A stretch of 55,320 bases of DNA from Bacillota bacterium (lineage in GTDB: Bacteria; Bacillota; Clostridia; Tissierellales; MES13). The notes under the pieces were generated by a model. That model was not told the DNA's origin and searched no databases. It was given only the letters and a program-made list of their open reading frames with translations. The position numbers and the translations under genes are program-made. Shown here piece by piece: positions 7,378-16,570 of the stretch (positions are counted from its first letter, which is position 1; the number at the start of each line of letters is the position of its first letter). The DNA lies in assembly GCA_009711785.1 (NCBI GenBank), contig VENA01000078.1, forward strand, positions 1-55,320, given 5' to 3'.

Positions 7378-8358
7378 TTAAGTAGCTGTAGAAGAGCTAG
7401 CAACCATCGCTCCAATTAATGCTGCATTTTGTGCTTGAATAATTGTTTCAATAGTTGTACTAAGTCCAGTTTCTATGAGATTTTTATCCTTTACTTTGTT
7501 TTTAGTAACTAAACTTGTTGAAATTATTAGGTTTATAGTCTTCATATATTTAAATCTCTTATCACTATTTAATCTAGTAACTAATTTTTCTATTGAATCT
7601 ATTTCTTCATTTAAATCACTGTTTATAATAGCTATAAGTCCCACTTGAGGATAACAACTTTTCTTAAGTTTTATTTTTCTATTTGTCAGTCTCTCATAGA
7701 TTTTATTACATTTATTAACTAATCTATCAACAGCATCTTCCCTTGAAAGCATTAAAATATGGGATAAAAGCTGTAAATCATTTCCTTTTTTAAAATTAGA
7801 AATTGATAATTTTGTATAAAATTTCTCCACATCTTCCATCAATATTTCAGTGCTTTTATTAAATTGCGATAATAATACTGCAAGAGGATAATCATTTTGT
7901 GACGTTAAGAAAAAATGATTGCTTTTCATACCTTTATAAATTTCTAGGGCTTTATCTACTCTTTTTTCAATGGTTTTACATTCTGAATTTGTTGTCATAA
8001 GGGCTAATGCTGCTATTGCTGTATAGGATCCTTTTTTAAAACCTCCCTCAATTAACTTATCCTGATATTTTATAAAATCATGAAATTTCTCCTTTGGATT
8101 TTCATGATTTGTAATTAACATAGCAGCTATAATATACTTTTGATGACTTCGTAAATATGAAAACATTCCAACATTATTTTTTATATATTTACTTACATCT
8201 AAAAGATCTTCTAAATCAAATTCCTTCTCATTTATAATATATATTGAAGATATCATTGCTATAATTTCCTTTTGAACTTTAAACTTTAATTTTTTCTTTA
8301 ATTGCATAAATACTTCTAGGTAATCATTATACTGTTTTTCCAAAGATTTATCTAACAA
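7378..8358 (-). CDS. DUF4003 family protein
   Basis: This is a 326-residue protein. The segment FSYLRSHQKYIIAAMLI near residue 70 is the hallmark of DUF4003, an uncharacterised Firmicutes family. The rest is helical with repeated YTAIAALALM-like and FFLTSQNDYPLAVLLSQ segments. The short Ala/Ser-rich tail (LIGAMVASSSTAT) is also typical. The start is TTG at 8358 after AAAGGGTG. It lies 81 bases downstream of the AAC(3)-like gene and may be co-transcribed with it. The molecular role is unknown. Confidence 0.8.
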   Translation of the reverse strand: MLDKSLEKQYNDYLEVFMQLKKKLKFKVQKEIIAMISSIYIINEKEFDLEDLLDVSKYIKNNVGMFSYLRSHQKYIIAAMLITNHENPKEKFHDFIKYQDKLIEGGFKKGSYTAIAALALMTTNSECKTIEKRVDKALEIYKGMKSNHFFLTSQNDYPLAVLLSQFNKSTEILMEDVEKFYTKLSISNFKKGNDLQLLSHILMLSREDAVDRLVNKCNKIYERLTNRKIKLKKSCYPQVGLIAIINSDLNEEIDSIEKLVTRLNSDKRFKYMKTINLIISTSLVTKNKVKDKNLIETGLSTTIETIIQAQNAALIGAMVASSSTAT

Positions 8359-8439
8359 ATAAAAACACCCTTTCGTAGTTTGAAAATGACTTATTCTATC
8401 CTTAATGATTTCATATTTTTTATAGTAGATCTCATTATC

Positions 8440-9243
8440 TTACTTGCCACCGTTTAGCCATTTTTCAGCAAAATCTACTGCCTCTTTTTGCTTAAACAGT
8501 TTCGATTCAGCACAACCTACCAAGCCTTTACTTATTTTATTACTTTTTTCAAAATCTTTACCTATCTCAGATAATACTTCTTCATTGAATTCTATATCTT
8601 TATATATTTTCCAAGTTCTTTTACCATTTTCAATAATAGGAGCTTCCCGAGTACAAGGTTTTGATGTTTTTGCACGATATTCAGATAAATGAAAAGAAGT
8701 ATTGCTTTCATGTCCTACACCTAAAAATAATATCCAGCCATCTAAATCGTATATTCTAGCAAGAGGAGATTTTTCTCCTAAACTATTATTTAAAGAATGA
8801 TCCTTTATAATATCTTCTGCGTATTTACCAAAAGCTGCAAAAGAACACTGTGGATGTGAACTTCTTAATACATTAGGAAATTTTCTAAATGTTTCAGCTA
8901 TTACTCCCATTCCTCTAGTGGGTGTAATGTCAGGATTATAAGCAGGCATTGTTTCCTTAATATCTTTTACCCATGATTTCGGTACAGGTGGATTTTCCCA
9001 TAGTTTTGGATTACTATAATTACTTGTTTGAGTAGGCATAATAATTGTTCCAGACTTTGTAACTACATCCATCAAAGCTTGAATAACTGCTACTTCACCG
9101 CCATTAACCCATCCTAAAGAACTTAAAGAAGAATGTACTAAGACTACCATACCTTTTTTTAATCCCAACTTCTTTAAATCCCTTGAAATACTTCCACGAG
9201 TTTTTAGTTCAGATGTTTTTTCAATTAATTCATTTTCACTCAT
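8440..9243 (-). CDS. Aminoglycoside N(3)-acetyltransferase family protein
   Basis: This 267-residue protein is the usual length for the antibiotic_NAT (AAC(3)/YokD) family. Seen in order are MVVLVHSSLSSLGWVNGG near residues 31-48, IIMPTQT, the RSSHPQCSFAAFG block carrying the proposed catalytic histidine, and LGEKSPLARIYDLDGWILFLGVGH. The family transfers acetyl from acetyl-CoA to the 3-amino group of 2-deoxystreptamine aminoglycosides, but many chromosomal members do not confer resistance. AGGGGG precedes the ATG. It is single, followed by the DUF4003 gene. The family call is firm; a resistance phenotype is not. Confidence 0.9.
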   Translation of the reverse strand: MSENELIEKTSELKTRGSISRDLKKLGLKKGMVVLVHSSLSSLGWVNGGEVAVIQALMDVVTKSGTIIMPTQTSNYSNPKLWENPPVPKSWVKDIKETMPAYNPDITPTRGMGVIAETFRKFPNVLRSSHPQCSFAAFGKYAEDIIKDHSLNNSLGEKSPLARIYDLDGWILFLGVGHESNTSFHLSEYRAKTSKPCTREAPIIENGKRTWKIYKDIEFNEEVLSEIGKDFEKSNKISKGLVGCAESKLFKQKEAVDFAEKWLNGGK

Positions 9244-9284
9244 TCTTTGTCCCCCTAAGACATACTATATACTTGTTATCGTAC

Positions 9285-9830
9285 TCATTCTAATATACTA
9301 TTTATTAAATTATCAACTGCTTCAGTTGATTTAAAGTCAACATATTTGACTGTAGATTTCCCTATCATATTAGGCTCTATATAATATTTAGGTATAATAA
9401 TATGGTTATTATCTACATTTACAAATAAAAATAATTTATTTATATCTGTATTTTTAGTTCCACCTGTAAAATCTATATTTACCCTAATCAAGTAATATTT
9501 ACCTTTACCTATAAGTATTTCTCTAGATACATTAGATTTTTCTATACTTAAAATAAGTTCTTTAATAGCTGATAATATTAAACCATCTCTTGTCCCAGAA
9601 TTAAAATCATTATCTATACTTCCTGTTGCCATATCATAATTTTTTAAATTATTACCTTTCAGGCTAGATGTTTTATCAATAATCACTGCTATAGCTTCAA
9701 TATCTCTTTTAAACACTTTATTTATTACATCTAAGTATGTATCTTCTTTATTATATAAGTGGATAGTTAATAAATATATACAACAAATACCTAATAAAAT
9801 GTATACATATTTTAAGTTATTTTCTTTCAA
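9285..9830 (-). CDS. Membrane-anchored extracytoplasmic protein, unknown function
   Basis: This is a 181-residue protein with an N-terminal signal-anchor (YVYILLGICCIYLLTIHLY) and a hydrophilic domain outside the membrane. The start is chosen at the TTG at 9830, twelve bases after GGAGGGG. The longer frame reaching 9923 overlaps the decayed GNAT gene and has no ribosome binding site. The segment TGSIDNDFNSGTRDGLILSA and the later FLFVNVDNNHIIIPKYYIE have no known motif. A similar ending (ILLKGGYIIIPKIVR) is seen in the lipoprotein at 10415-11038, so the two may be distantly related. Confidence 0.6.
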   Translation of the reverse strand: MKENNLKYVYILLGICCIYLLTIHLYNKEDTYLDVINKVFKRDIEAIAVIIDKTSSLKGNNLKNYDMATGSIDNDFNSGTRDGLILSAIKELILSIEKSNVSREILIGKGKYYLIRVNIDFTGGTKNTDINKLFLFVNVDNNHIIIPKYYIEPNMIGKSTVKYVDFKSTEAVDNLINSILE

Positions 9831-9876
9831 ACAATCCCCTCCTATGAAAACTCTTATTCTTATAATTTGAAAAATG

Positions 9877-10353
9877 TTACCTTTTAAATTCATGTTCAAG
9901 GATTGCATACAAATAAGAGTCACGCCAACTAGCCTTTTGTAACTTATTTTCTCTTAAAAGTCCTTCTTTTTTCATTCCAATTTTCTCTAATACCTTAGAT
10001 GAATCCAAATTCCACTAAAGCTTTGGCTGCTTCTGGTGCAAATCCTTTTTTCCAGTAATCTTTATTAAAGCAATATCCTTTCCACCCTTCTTGATTTATC
10101 TAACTAGATACATTAATTCCACAACCACCTATTATTCTATTATTTTCTTTTAATACTACTACTAATATATATTCTTTTCTTTTTTTCTTTGGTTTTGGAT
10201 GGCATCATCAATAAAATTTTTAGTATCTTTTATTTCATTAGGTCCCCACTCCATATATCTAACTACATCTGAATCTGATAAATACTTATGAACCTCATTA
10301 ATATCTTCATATCTATATTCTCTAATAATTTTCTTCCCCTCCAATATATACAT
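9877..10353 (-). pseudogene. Decayed RimJ/RimL-type GNAT acetyltransferase
   Basis: The N-terminal frame (10162-10353) reads IIREYRYEDINEVHKYLSDS. A later frame gives VVVLKENNRIIGGCGINV, a stop, then YCFNKDYWKKGFAPEAAKAL (motif A). The C-terminus reads SSKVLEKIGMKKEGLL and ASWRDSYLYAILEHEF. At least one stop, frame changes, and a missing block of about 20 residues before SSKV show it is dead. Intact relatives are about 180 residues and acetylate protein N-termini or small amines. Confidence 0.8.
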
Positions 10354-10414
10354 TCTCTTTCATACATACCAAACTTTCTGTTAAACAATTTTAAAAAAAC
10401 TAATATTACCTTCG

Positions 10415-11038
10415 TTATTTAATGATTTTTTCTAGTTCATACACTAAATTATTGGGCAATTTTGCTTTAATATAGCTTACTTTTGATTTTTCCCAATCTG
10501 ACATCCTTACAATCTTTGGGATTATAATATAACCACCTTTTAATAATATAAGCTGTCTGTAATAAGAATCATCTACATTCGCATAAAATGGTGTTTCTTT
10601 GTCATCATTTAGATGAAACATTGTATATATATCTTTACTATCAAATGATTTTACAAAAGTTCCCTCAATTTTACGAAATTGATTAAATATATTTTCTATA
10701 GTTTTAGTTTTATCAAGGATTTGACCTTTCTTATATATTCTATTCATTTCCGAAGCAAGTTTTTCTTGAGTTTTTTTATCTTTTTCTGACATTTTTGAAA
10801 AATCCTTATACTTTCTATTCATAGCATCAAAGTTAGACTTAGCTCTATTTTTCATTTCTTCTAGTTCTTTTACTAACTCAGTATTATAGACTATAAATTG
10901 GTCTGGAATAACCAAAAAATCTAGTTTGATTTTTTCTGTTTTAGTTTTATCACTCAAATTATCTTTAGATGTGCAAGCTATTAATAAACTACAAAATAAA
11001 ATTATGGAAATAATTATTATTAACCTCTTCTTTCTCAT
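10415..11038 (-). CDS. Lipoprotein of unknown function
   Basis: This 207-residue protein begins MRKKRLIII, then a hydrophobic stretch and the lipobox LLIAC, so it should be lipid-anchored on the outer face of the membrane. The start is set at 11038, where GGAGG precedes the ATG; in-frame starts up to 11083 lack a site. A charged, probably coiled-coil helix (LVKELEEMKNRAKSNFDAMN) follows, then a compact domain ending YIIIPKIVRMSDWEKSKVSY. No enzyme motif is visible. Confidence 0.7.
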   Translation of the reverse strand: MRKKRLIIIISIILFCSLLIACTSKDNLSDKTKTEKIKLDFLVIPDQFIVYNTELVKELEEMKNRAKSNFDAMNRKYKDFSKMSEKDKKTQEKLASEMNRIYKKGQILDKTKTIENIFNQFRKIEGTFVKSFDSKDIYTMFHLNDDKETPFYANVDDSYYRQLILLKGGYIIIPKIVRMSDWEKSKVSYIKAKLPNNLVYELEKIIK

Positions 11039-11252
11039 TAAATAAACCTCCATTATAATTTTCATCATTACTATAATATACATCTTGTTAATAAATATAT
11101 CTTCATATATTTAAACTTAAATTTTTTTCAAATTTGCCTAATTTCTATAATTTAAAAATCAATTAGATTATTCTAGTAAGGTTCAATACCATTTAAACAA
11201 TATTTATCTTTAGTTGTTAATAAATATTAACTGTTAATTTTTATTCTTATTC

Positions 11253-11451
11253 TTAAAGATTATTTAAAATACCATTAATAGTTTTCCAACCATATAGTAA
11301 TTCATTGACCTTTTTTCCACCTTCAGAAACTTCTTTTTTTAATAACCTCTCCTCCGAGTTTATCATAAAATTCTTAGGTAGTTTTCTAAGAATAAACATT
11401 AACCTTAGCTATTTCTTTAACATCATAAATAGTAGCTTTTCTAATTCGCAA
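11253..11451 (-). pseudogene. GNAT acetyltransferase remnant with large internal deletion
   Basis: The first 20 codons (from a TTG at 11451) read RIRKATIYDVKEIAKVNVYS and then stop. This is the classic N-terminus of a GNAT of about 165 residues. After a short junction the sequence resumes with the typical C-terminus, FYDKLGGEVIKKRSF then ELLYGWKTINGILNNL. The acetyl-CoA-binding middle is missing. It lies just upstream of, and divergent from, the intact plus-strand GNAT at 11583. Confidence 0.65.
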
Positions 11452-11582
11452 TATTATTACACCGCTTTTTGAAAATAATAAAAATTAATCTAATAAAACA
11501 TAGTTGTATTTTTAAAATTTAACTATACTATTTTCTAAAAGTAGTACATTAATATATAATATTAAATAAGGAGGAGATTTAA

Positions 11583-12077
11583 TTGATCAATATAAAAATA
11601 AGAAATGTTTTAACAGAAGACTTAGATTCTGTTACTCAAATAGAAAATACTTGTTTTCCATCTAAAGAAGCAGCTCCTAGAGAAGTTTTTAAAGAAAGGA
11701 TTTCGACTTTTCCAGAAGGCTTTTTTGTAGCTGAATTAGACAATAAAGTTATAGGTTTTATAAATAGTGGTGTTACAAATAAAGAACATATTGAAGATAA
11801 GTTCTTTGAAACAATGAATCTTCATATTCCAAATGGTGATAACATAGCAATCTTTGGCCTCGATGTACATCCTAAATATCAAAGAAAAGGTTATGCTAAA
11901 GAGTTAATGAAGTATTTAATTAACTCTGCAAAAATAGATGGCCGAAAGAAAGTATTGCTTACCTGTAAAGAGCATTTAATAAAATATTATGAACAATTTG
12001 GATTTGTTAATGAAGGTGTATCTGAATCTAAACACGGTGGGGCTAAATGGTATGATATGTATCTTAATTTAAAATAA
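11583..12077 (+). CDS. GNAT family N-acetyltransferase
   Basis: This 164-residue intact GNAT is one of few plus-strand genes. ENTCFPSKEAA near the start and the block IFGLDVHPKYQRKGYAKELM (acetyl-CoA-binding motif A, R/Q-x-x-G-x-A type) place it with arylalkylamine/serotonin N-acetyltransferase-like members. The C-terminus has the usual YYEQFGFVNEGVSES. It starts at a TTG after GGAGGAG and is followed by a perfect 14-bp hairpin. The substrate is unknown, probably a small amine. The family is certain; the subfamily is a judgement. Confidence 0.9.
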   Translation: MINIKIRNVLTEDLDSVTQIENTCFPSKEAAPREVFKERISTFPEGFFVAELDNKVIGFINSGVTNKEHIEDKFFETMNLHIPNGDNIAIFGLDVHPKYQRKGYAKELMKYLINSAKIDGRKKVLLTCKEHLIKYYEQFGFVNEGVSESKHGGAKWYDMYLNLK

Positions 12078-12082
12078 GATAT

Positions 12083-12129
12083 AATAACTCCTTTCTTTTA
12101 GAGACAATAATTAGCAGAAAGGAGTTATT
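12083..12129 (+). terminator. Hairpin terminator after the GNAT gene
   Basis: AATAACTCCTTTCT (12083-12096) pairs perfectly with AGAAAGGAGTTATT (12116-12129). The T-run after it is short (TAATTTTATT). It lies between a plus-strand and a minus-strand gene that end towards each other, so it may serve both. Confidence 0.65.
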
Positions 12130-12158
12130 AATTTTATTAAGCCTTGTAAATATAATGT

Positions 12159-12726
12159 TTATACATCAAAATTAAACTTTACAACTTTCCAAACTCCCTC
12201 TATCTTACTAAAATATAAATTCAAAAAAGTAGGAGGACTAACAGGATTATTATTTTCATCAACATAAAATTCTCTTATATGCATTAAATAAGTATTATTT
12301 TCTTCATTGTATCTATATCCTTGAATGAGCATATCTTTATACTTTATTTTGCTATTTTTATTAAATAACATATACTTTATTTTTTCCCCATATGATTCAT
12401 ATTTTCCATAAATTTCATTATCTTTTTCTATTATTATAATATTATTAGATACTACTTTATTTAACTTTTCAATATCTCCTTGAGTTTGTCCTCTTGCGAA
12501 ATCTAGTGCCTTATTACTTAATATTGGAAATAATTCTTGTTGTTTTTTCATCCTTTCAATATTAAACTTATATTCTTTTAATTCTGTCCGTAACTTTTTA
12601 ATACTTTTTTTTAAGCTTTATTATTTCTTCATTTTTTATATTATTTGTACTCACTTTAATATCTTTAGAAGTACATCCTGATAATAATAAAATAGAAATG
12701 AAAAAAATTAATATTATTCTTTTCAT
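12159..12726 (-). pseudogene. Lipoprotein gene with an A8 frameshift
   Basis: From ATG 12726 (AGGAGG in front) the frame encodes a signal peptide with lipobox LLSGC and continues TSKDIKVSTN...IIKLKKK, then stops. The stop lies directly after a run of eight A residues on the minus strand (near 12605-12613). Removing one A restores one frame through SIKKLRTELKEYKFNIERMK into the C-terminal frame (12159-12551), a small SnoaL/NTF2-like-looking domain ending EGVWKVVKFNFDV. The total span, 568 nt, is one base over a multiple of three. It may be a pseudogene, a phase-variable gene, a slippage-read gene or a sequencing error. Confidence 0.75.
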
Positions 12727-12802
12727 TATTAGTCCTCCTAAACTAATACTTACTATTGTTATCTCCTTCTATAACTCATTTTTCTATGTTACATTATATT
12801 TT

Positions 12803-13057
12803 TTATTTATTATTATATTTATCAGACTTTGCTATGAAAAATGAAAAAATATAACCAATAATAACTACACTAATAACAACTAAAGCTCCTGAAATTAAAA
12901 TGTCAGGAAATGTTGATACAAGAAAAATAGACGTTGGTCCATCACTTCCCCCAATCATCCCCATACTAACATTTCTATTATTAAAAAATAATACAAAAAC
13001 AGTTAAAACTAAAAATATAAAAATAACACTGAAATATTTCTTCTTTTTAAAGTTCAT
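12803..13057 (-). CDS. Small membrane protein with an OadB-like GGSDGPTSIF motif
   Basis: This is an 84-residue protein with two membrane segments, at about residues 9-24 and 52-75. Between them lies GMIGGSDGPTSIFL. That signature occurs in the beta subunit of sodium-pumping decarboxylases (GGADGPT), and short clostridial proteins of this kind are often annotated as oxaloacetate decarboxylase for that reason alone. No alpha or gamma subunit or biotin carrier lies nearby, so a pump role is not supported. AGGAGG precedes the ATG. Confidence 0.65.
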   Translation of the reverse strand: MNFKKKKYFSVIFIFLVLTVFVLFFNNRNVSMGMIGGSDGPTSIFLVSTFPDILISGALVVISVVIIGYIFSFFIAKSDKYNNK

Positions 13058-13137
13058 ATTTTATAACCTCCTATCATTTGATTAATAAATAACCCTAAAA
13101 AAAGTAACATTAAAGCCTATCGTTTTCTATAGTATTT

Positions 13138-13530
13138 TTAATTTAAAAGTTTAAATTATCATAATCAATTCAATTTTTTTAAATTCTACTATAATATCAT
13201 CTTTAAATTCTATACTTGCGTAGGATGCTTTTATTTCTCCCTAATTATTATAAAATTCTACTACCGCCCTTGAATTTATTATTATTTTATCTAATACTTT
13301 TTAAATATATGGTTTGTGAGTATAACCTTATAAAAGAATTTCTTCTTTAACATCATCTAAAAAAGAGGTTTTAATCTAGTTATAACAATTTATAACTCAA
13401 AATTAAGAATTTCAAAAATATCATTACTTAGCCAATATTGAGTATTTTTCTTCTCTTCAGCTGTTGAGTTAAAGATTTATTTGTTTTTTCATCACTTTGA
13501 ATAGAATTGCCTCTTAATACTCCTAGACTC
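13138..13530 (-). other. Degenerate coding remnants, unidentified
   Basis: No intact gene is present. Minus-strand frames give broken protein-like pieces: SLGVLRGNSIQSDEKTNKS near 13440-13525, and INSRAVVEFYNN, a stop, GEIKASYASIEFKDDIIVEF near 13150-13290. They look like the wreck of one or two small hypothetical proteins. No family was recognised. Confidence 0.4.
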
Positions 13531-13536
13531 TTTAAG

Positions 13537-14358
13537 TTACTCATCTTTGACTTTATTAAATGTTTCCCTTATCCGATTTTCTTCTTCAATAACATGACCG
13601 CTTCCCATAATTACGAAAACTTTATCATATTCTATTAATGCTTCTTCTATAGTTTTAATTAGACGATTATTTCTAAATTTTAGTATATCATTATATACTT
13701 CATTCAACCTAGCTTTGTCCCTATATACATAAGCTTTTACATCAAGATTACTCCAATTTTTATTATCTATATCTTTATCTGTATACTGTTTTAATAAACT
13801 TAATATATTTTTTAAGCTAGCTTCAGTATCGCTTATAGGGAATCCATCTTTTTTCATTCTATCTACATATCTTTTAATCGTCTTCTTATAATTAATATCC
13901 TTATTATCCCTTTGGTTTTGGTACTGATAAGTCTGTCTTAAAACGTACATCATAAGCACTGAATTTTTTTCATACTTGTTTAATAAATACTGGTATTGCT
14001 CTTTTTTTGAAGGCTCCACACTTTTTATTAAGATATTTTCCTTCTGTGCAAAATAAGTAACATATGCACTTTCACCACTTTTAATAGCATTATCAATATC
14101 ACTATATTTATTATTATTGTAATCTCCTTCTACTAAAACTATCTCCGGATTTATTGAGTGAAACTTTTCTTTAATATCTTCAAACATTGGATTGTTTTCA
14201 TCATTCGAATGCTCACTACCATAAAATAATAAGTGTTTATCCCCTTCTTTCAGATCTAGTATTTTAATTTTTTCACTTTTGTTATTAAATACCTGACAAC
14301 CTGTTATATTTATTACTACTAGTAATACTATAACTATATAATTCAAATTTGATTTCAT
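13537..14358 (-). CDS. Lipoprotein resembling the TraB/Tiki-type superfamily
   Basis: This is a 273-residue protein with a signal peptide and lipobox NITGC, so it should be a surface lipoprotein. Two GxxH motifs, GSEHS near residue 48 and GSGHV near residue 253, bracket the protein, with PEIVLVEGD after the first. This layout (GxxH ... E ... GxxH) is that of the TraB/PrgY/Tiki superfamily of putative metalloproteases. Members act on peptide pheromones (PrgY) or Wnt (Tiki). The central region is helical and Tyr/Gln/Lys rich. The assignment rests on spacing and motifs only and needs a profile search. Confidence 0.5.
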   Translation of the reverse strand: MKSNLNYIVIVLLVVINITGCQVFNNKSEKIKILDLKEGDKHLLFYGSEHSNDENNPMFEDIKEKFHSINPEIVLVEGDYNNNKYSDIDNAIKSGESAYVTYFAQKENILIKSVEPSKKEQYQYLLNKYEKNSVLMMYVLRQTYQYQNQRDNKDINYKKTIKRYVDRMKKDGFPISDTEASLKNILSLLKQYTDKDIDNKNWSNLDVKAYVYRDKARLNEVYNDILKFRNNRLIKTIEEALIEYDKVFVIMGSGHVIEEENRIRETFNKVKDE

Positions 14359-14559
14359 TATATTCGCCCTCTTTATGATAATTATTCTTTTATTTAATAA
14401 TATTACAATCCTTTTTATTATTTTTTTTGATTTTTTTACCTCCTAAATAAAAGCTAGATGGTTATTGTATTATTTTTACTGTAAATTCTAAGTACAATCA
14501 TTCTATATTCACCTCTTTTTACCTCCTAATTTATAATGAAACTTAGTTTTATTAATAAA

Positions 14560-14830
14560 TTACTATACTTCATTAACCCATCATCAAGTTTTCTATTAAA
14601 TGCTCTCTCCCCTCAATACCAAATTCTCTTCATATATAAGATCTTCTTTTTCTGGGTTTCAGGGAGGAAGTAACTCATAACTATCAATTACAACATCAAT
14701 AATTGATTTAGCATATAATCCTTCCACTGATGTGCTTCCCATATGTTCAATTTAAATTTTTAAATCTTCTATGTAGTATCTGATATTGTTTCTTAAACAC
14801 CCTCTATCACTTGATATCCACCTATAGTTG
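14560..14830 (-). pseudogene. Decayed GrpB/UPF0157 nucleotidyltransferase-like gene
   Basis: On the minus strand near 14670-14760 the translation reads IEHMGSTSVEGLYAKSIIDV, the signature of the GrpB (UPF0157) family (HIGSTSVPGLxAKPIIDI). Further on, in shifted frames, come pieces resembling GIEGREAFNRKLDDGL, the family's C-terminal half. Stops (for instance before IEHMG) and frame changes leave no usable gene. The limits are approximate. Confidence 0.6.
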
Positions 14831-14845
14831 ATTTATAAAAGAATT

Positions 14846-15166
14846 CTAAAATTTATGTTTATTATTGCTCTTACAATTACTTAATAACTTAAGTGCTTTA
14901 TTTAAATCTTTTTTGTGAACATTTAATTTAGAAAATGTAAAAGTATTGCCAATCATTGTACCATAACTTTTATTCCCCTTTGGTGTTAATGTCTTTATCT
15001 TACACTTAACCCCATTTCCTTTTAAATATGTATATTTCTTTTGGACCATTTTAAGTTTTCCCTCATAAATTGTTTTCCAAGTTCTATTTTCTTTTATATA
15101 AATCATACTGCCAACTAATACAAAAAGAATAATTAATATGCAGTGATAAATATTAACTTTTATCAT
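14846..15166 (-). CDS. Small membrane-anchored protein, unknown function
   Basis: This is a 106-residue protein with an N-terminal anchor (residues 5-25) and a basic extracytoplasmic part. The segment VQKKYTYLKGNGVKCKIKTL, then SYGTMIGNTFTFSKLNVHKKDLNKALKLL, resembles small clostridial proteins with an SPOR-like or YcgL-like hairpin of unknown role. It was not recognised with confidence. AAAGGATGG precedes the ATG. It lies 62 bases downstream of the ABC operon on the same strand. Confidence 0.55.
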   Translation of the reverse strand: MIKVNIYHCILIILFVLVGSMIYIKENRTWKTIYEGKLKMVQKKYTYLKGNGVKCKIKTLTPKGNKSYGTMIGNTFTFSKLNVHKKDLNKALKLLSNCKSNNKHKF

Positions 15167-15228
15167 TTTTCACCATCCTTTATTCTTCATTATCTATTAA
15201 TGGTATCTACTAAATAATATACTTTAAA

Positions 15229-16546
15229 TTAAAAGTTCTTTTCTTTTAACCAGATATTATATTTATTTTCTACTCTTTTTAATTCATTATTTATCTCCTT
15301 ATTATCTATATTTTTATTCAGTATTAATTTTAAAAGATCCTTTTTAAACATATTATAAAAGTCTAAATTTAATGTATTAAAATACTTATAGTTAGGTAAA
15401 TAATCCTCTTTTTTTATTTTTTCTATTATATACTTCCTTAATTCAATAGCTTTTTTATTAATATTACGTTCTTTCTCTATTTTTTCTATATCTTTCTCTA
15501 TATACTTGTTTACAGGATATTTAAAATCAGTCAATCTATAAAGTTTAATTTGTACTTTATCAGATATTAATCCATTTAAAAATTTAATACCTTTATCTCT
15601 ATTAGCTCCATTTTTATTTAATAGAAATCCCTTAACAATGAGCCTATCATATTTGCTTCGTACATTAGGTAAATATACTACATCACTTTTTCTATCCATA
15701 TCAGAACTTATATCCATTGACATCATTGCATTCCCTGAAAACATAGTTTTTATTAATAACTTATCTTGTATACTTAATTCATAATCAAATTGTTTTATCC
15801 GTTCATAGGAAGTGGAACTTGAATCATATCTATCATAAAATTTTTCATAAGTTTCTGCTTTTATTATATAATTATCATCAATTTCGTTTCTCACATTAAC
15901 AATAAAATCCATCATTTCCTTTGTATTAATTTTAAACTCATTTTTTTCATTATCTAAAATATCAATATTATATAGGGGATAAGTTATTAACTCATCATAA
16001 AAATCCTTTGTTAGAGGAACTTTTTTCTCAGTCTGTATCCATGTATCTTTTATATTATAATAATCATTTTTACTCCAATTTAGAGAAGGTTTTTTTATTG
16101 AAAGGTTATTTAACATATTTTCATCTAATACTATTGGTTCTGTTTCCATTGAAATTGGTAAAAAACAATGACTTTCATCCTTTAAACCATCATATATATT
16201 TGTAATTATAAATTTTATCTTTTAATTTAATAGCTACTTTAGAATTTATATATTGTTGGTAGTAATCAAAATTAGGCACATATATTAAAGTAGGTCCATT
16301 TTTTAAATATAACTTGGTATTTATTTTTTTAAAATACTTTTCTACATCAGTTTCCTTAATCTTTAATAGCTTAACATTTATTTTATATTTATTTTCAAAA
16401 TCTTTAATATAATTTTTTATAATTGTAAAATCTTTTTCCTGGCTTTCCGTTAGTACTATCGTCAAATCTGTATTTTTTTCCTCGTTACATCCTGTTGTTA
16501 TTAATATTAAAATAAATATTATAAGAACTAAAACATTTCTTTTCAT
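15229..16546 (-). pseudogene. Extracellular solute-binding lipoprotein, split by a frameshift
   Basis: The 5' part (16190-16546, 118 codons) has a signal peptide with lipobox ITTGC and a sugar-binding-protein-like start (LTIVLTESQEKDF, FENKYKINVKLLK). It stops in an ATATATAT tract near 16200. One frame away the protein resumes as NIYDGLKDESHCFLPISMET and runs to 15229. This second part includes MFSGNAMMSMDISSDMDRKS, VVYLPNVRSKYD and ANRDKGIKFLNGLISDK, as in family 1 solute-binding proteins. Together they span about 439 codons, the normal family length, with one extra base. It ends the ABC operon and would be its binding component; as read it is broken. Confidence 0.7.
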
Positions 16547-16570
16547 AAACGAGACCTCCCTAACTTAAGT

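Noticed and set aside
9831..9923. N-terminal extension of the anchored protein at 9285-9830
   Set aside because: The extra 31 codons overlap the end of the decayed GNAT gene, whose frame is clearly protein-coding there, while a TTG with GGAGGGG marks the true start.
11084..11252. Riboswitch or other structured leader before the plus-strand GNAT
   Set aside because: The AT-rich sequence contains no recognised aptamer core, and the region is largely explained by a decayed GNAT gene on the other strand.
12803..13057. Oxaloacetate decarboxylase subunit
   Set aside because: One ten-residue motif in an 84-residue protein, without any other subunit, does not support that function.
15229..16149. 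Independent 306-residue gene
   Set aside because: Its start has no ribosome binding site and its sequence continues the upstream lipoprotein frame after a single-base shift.
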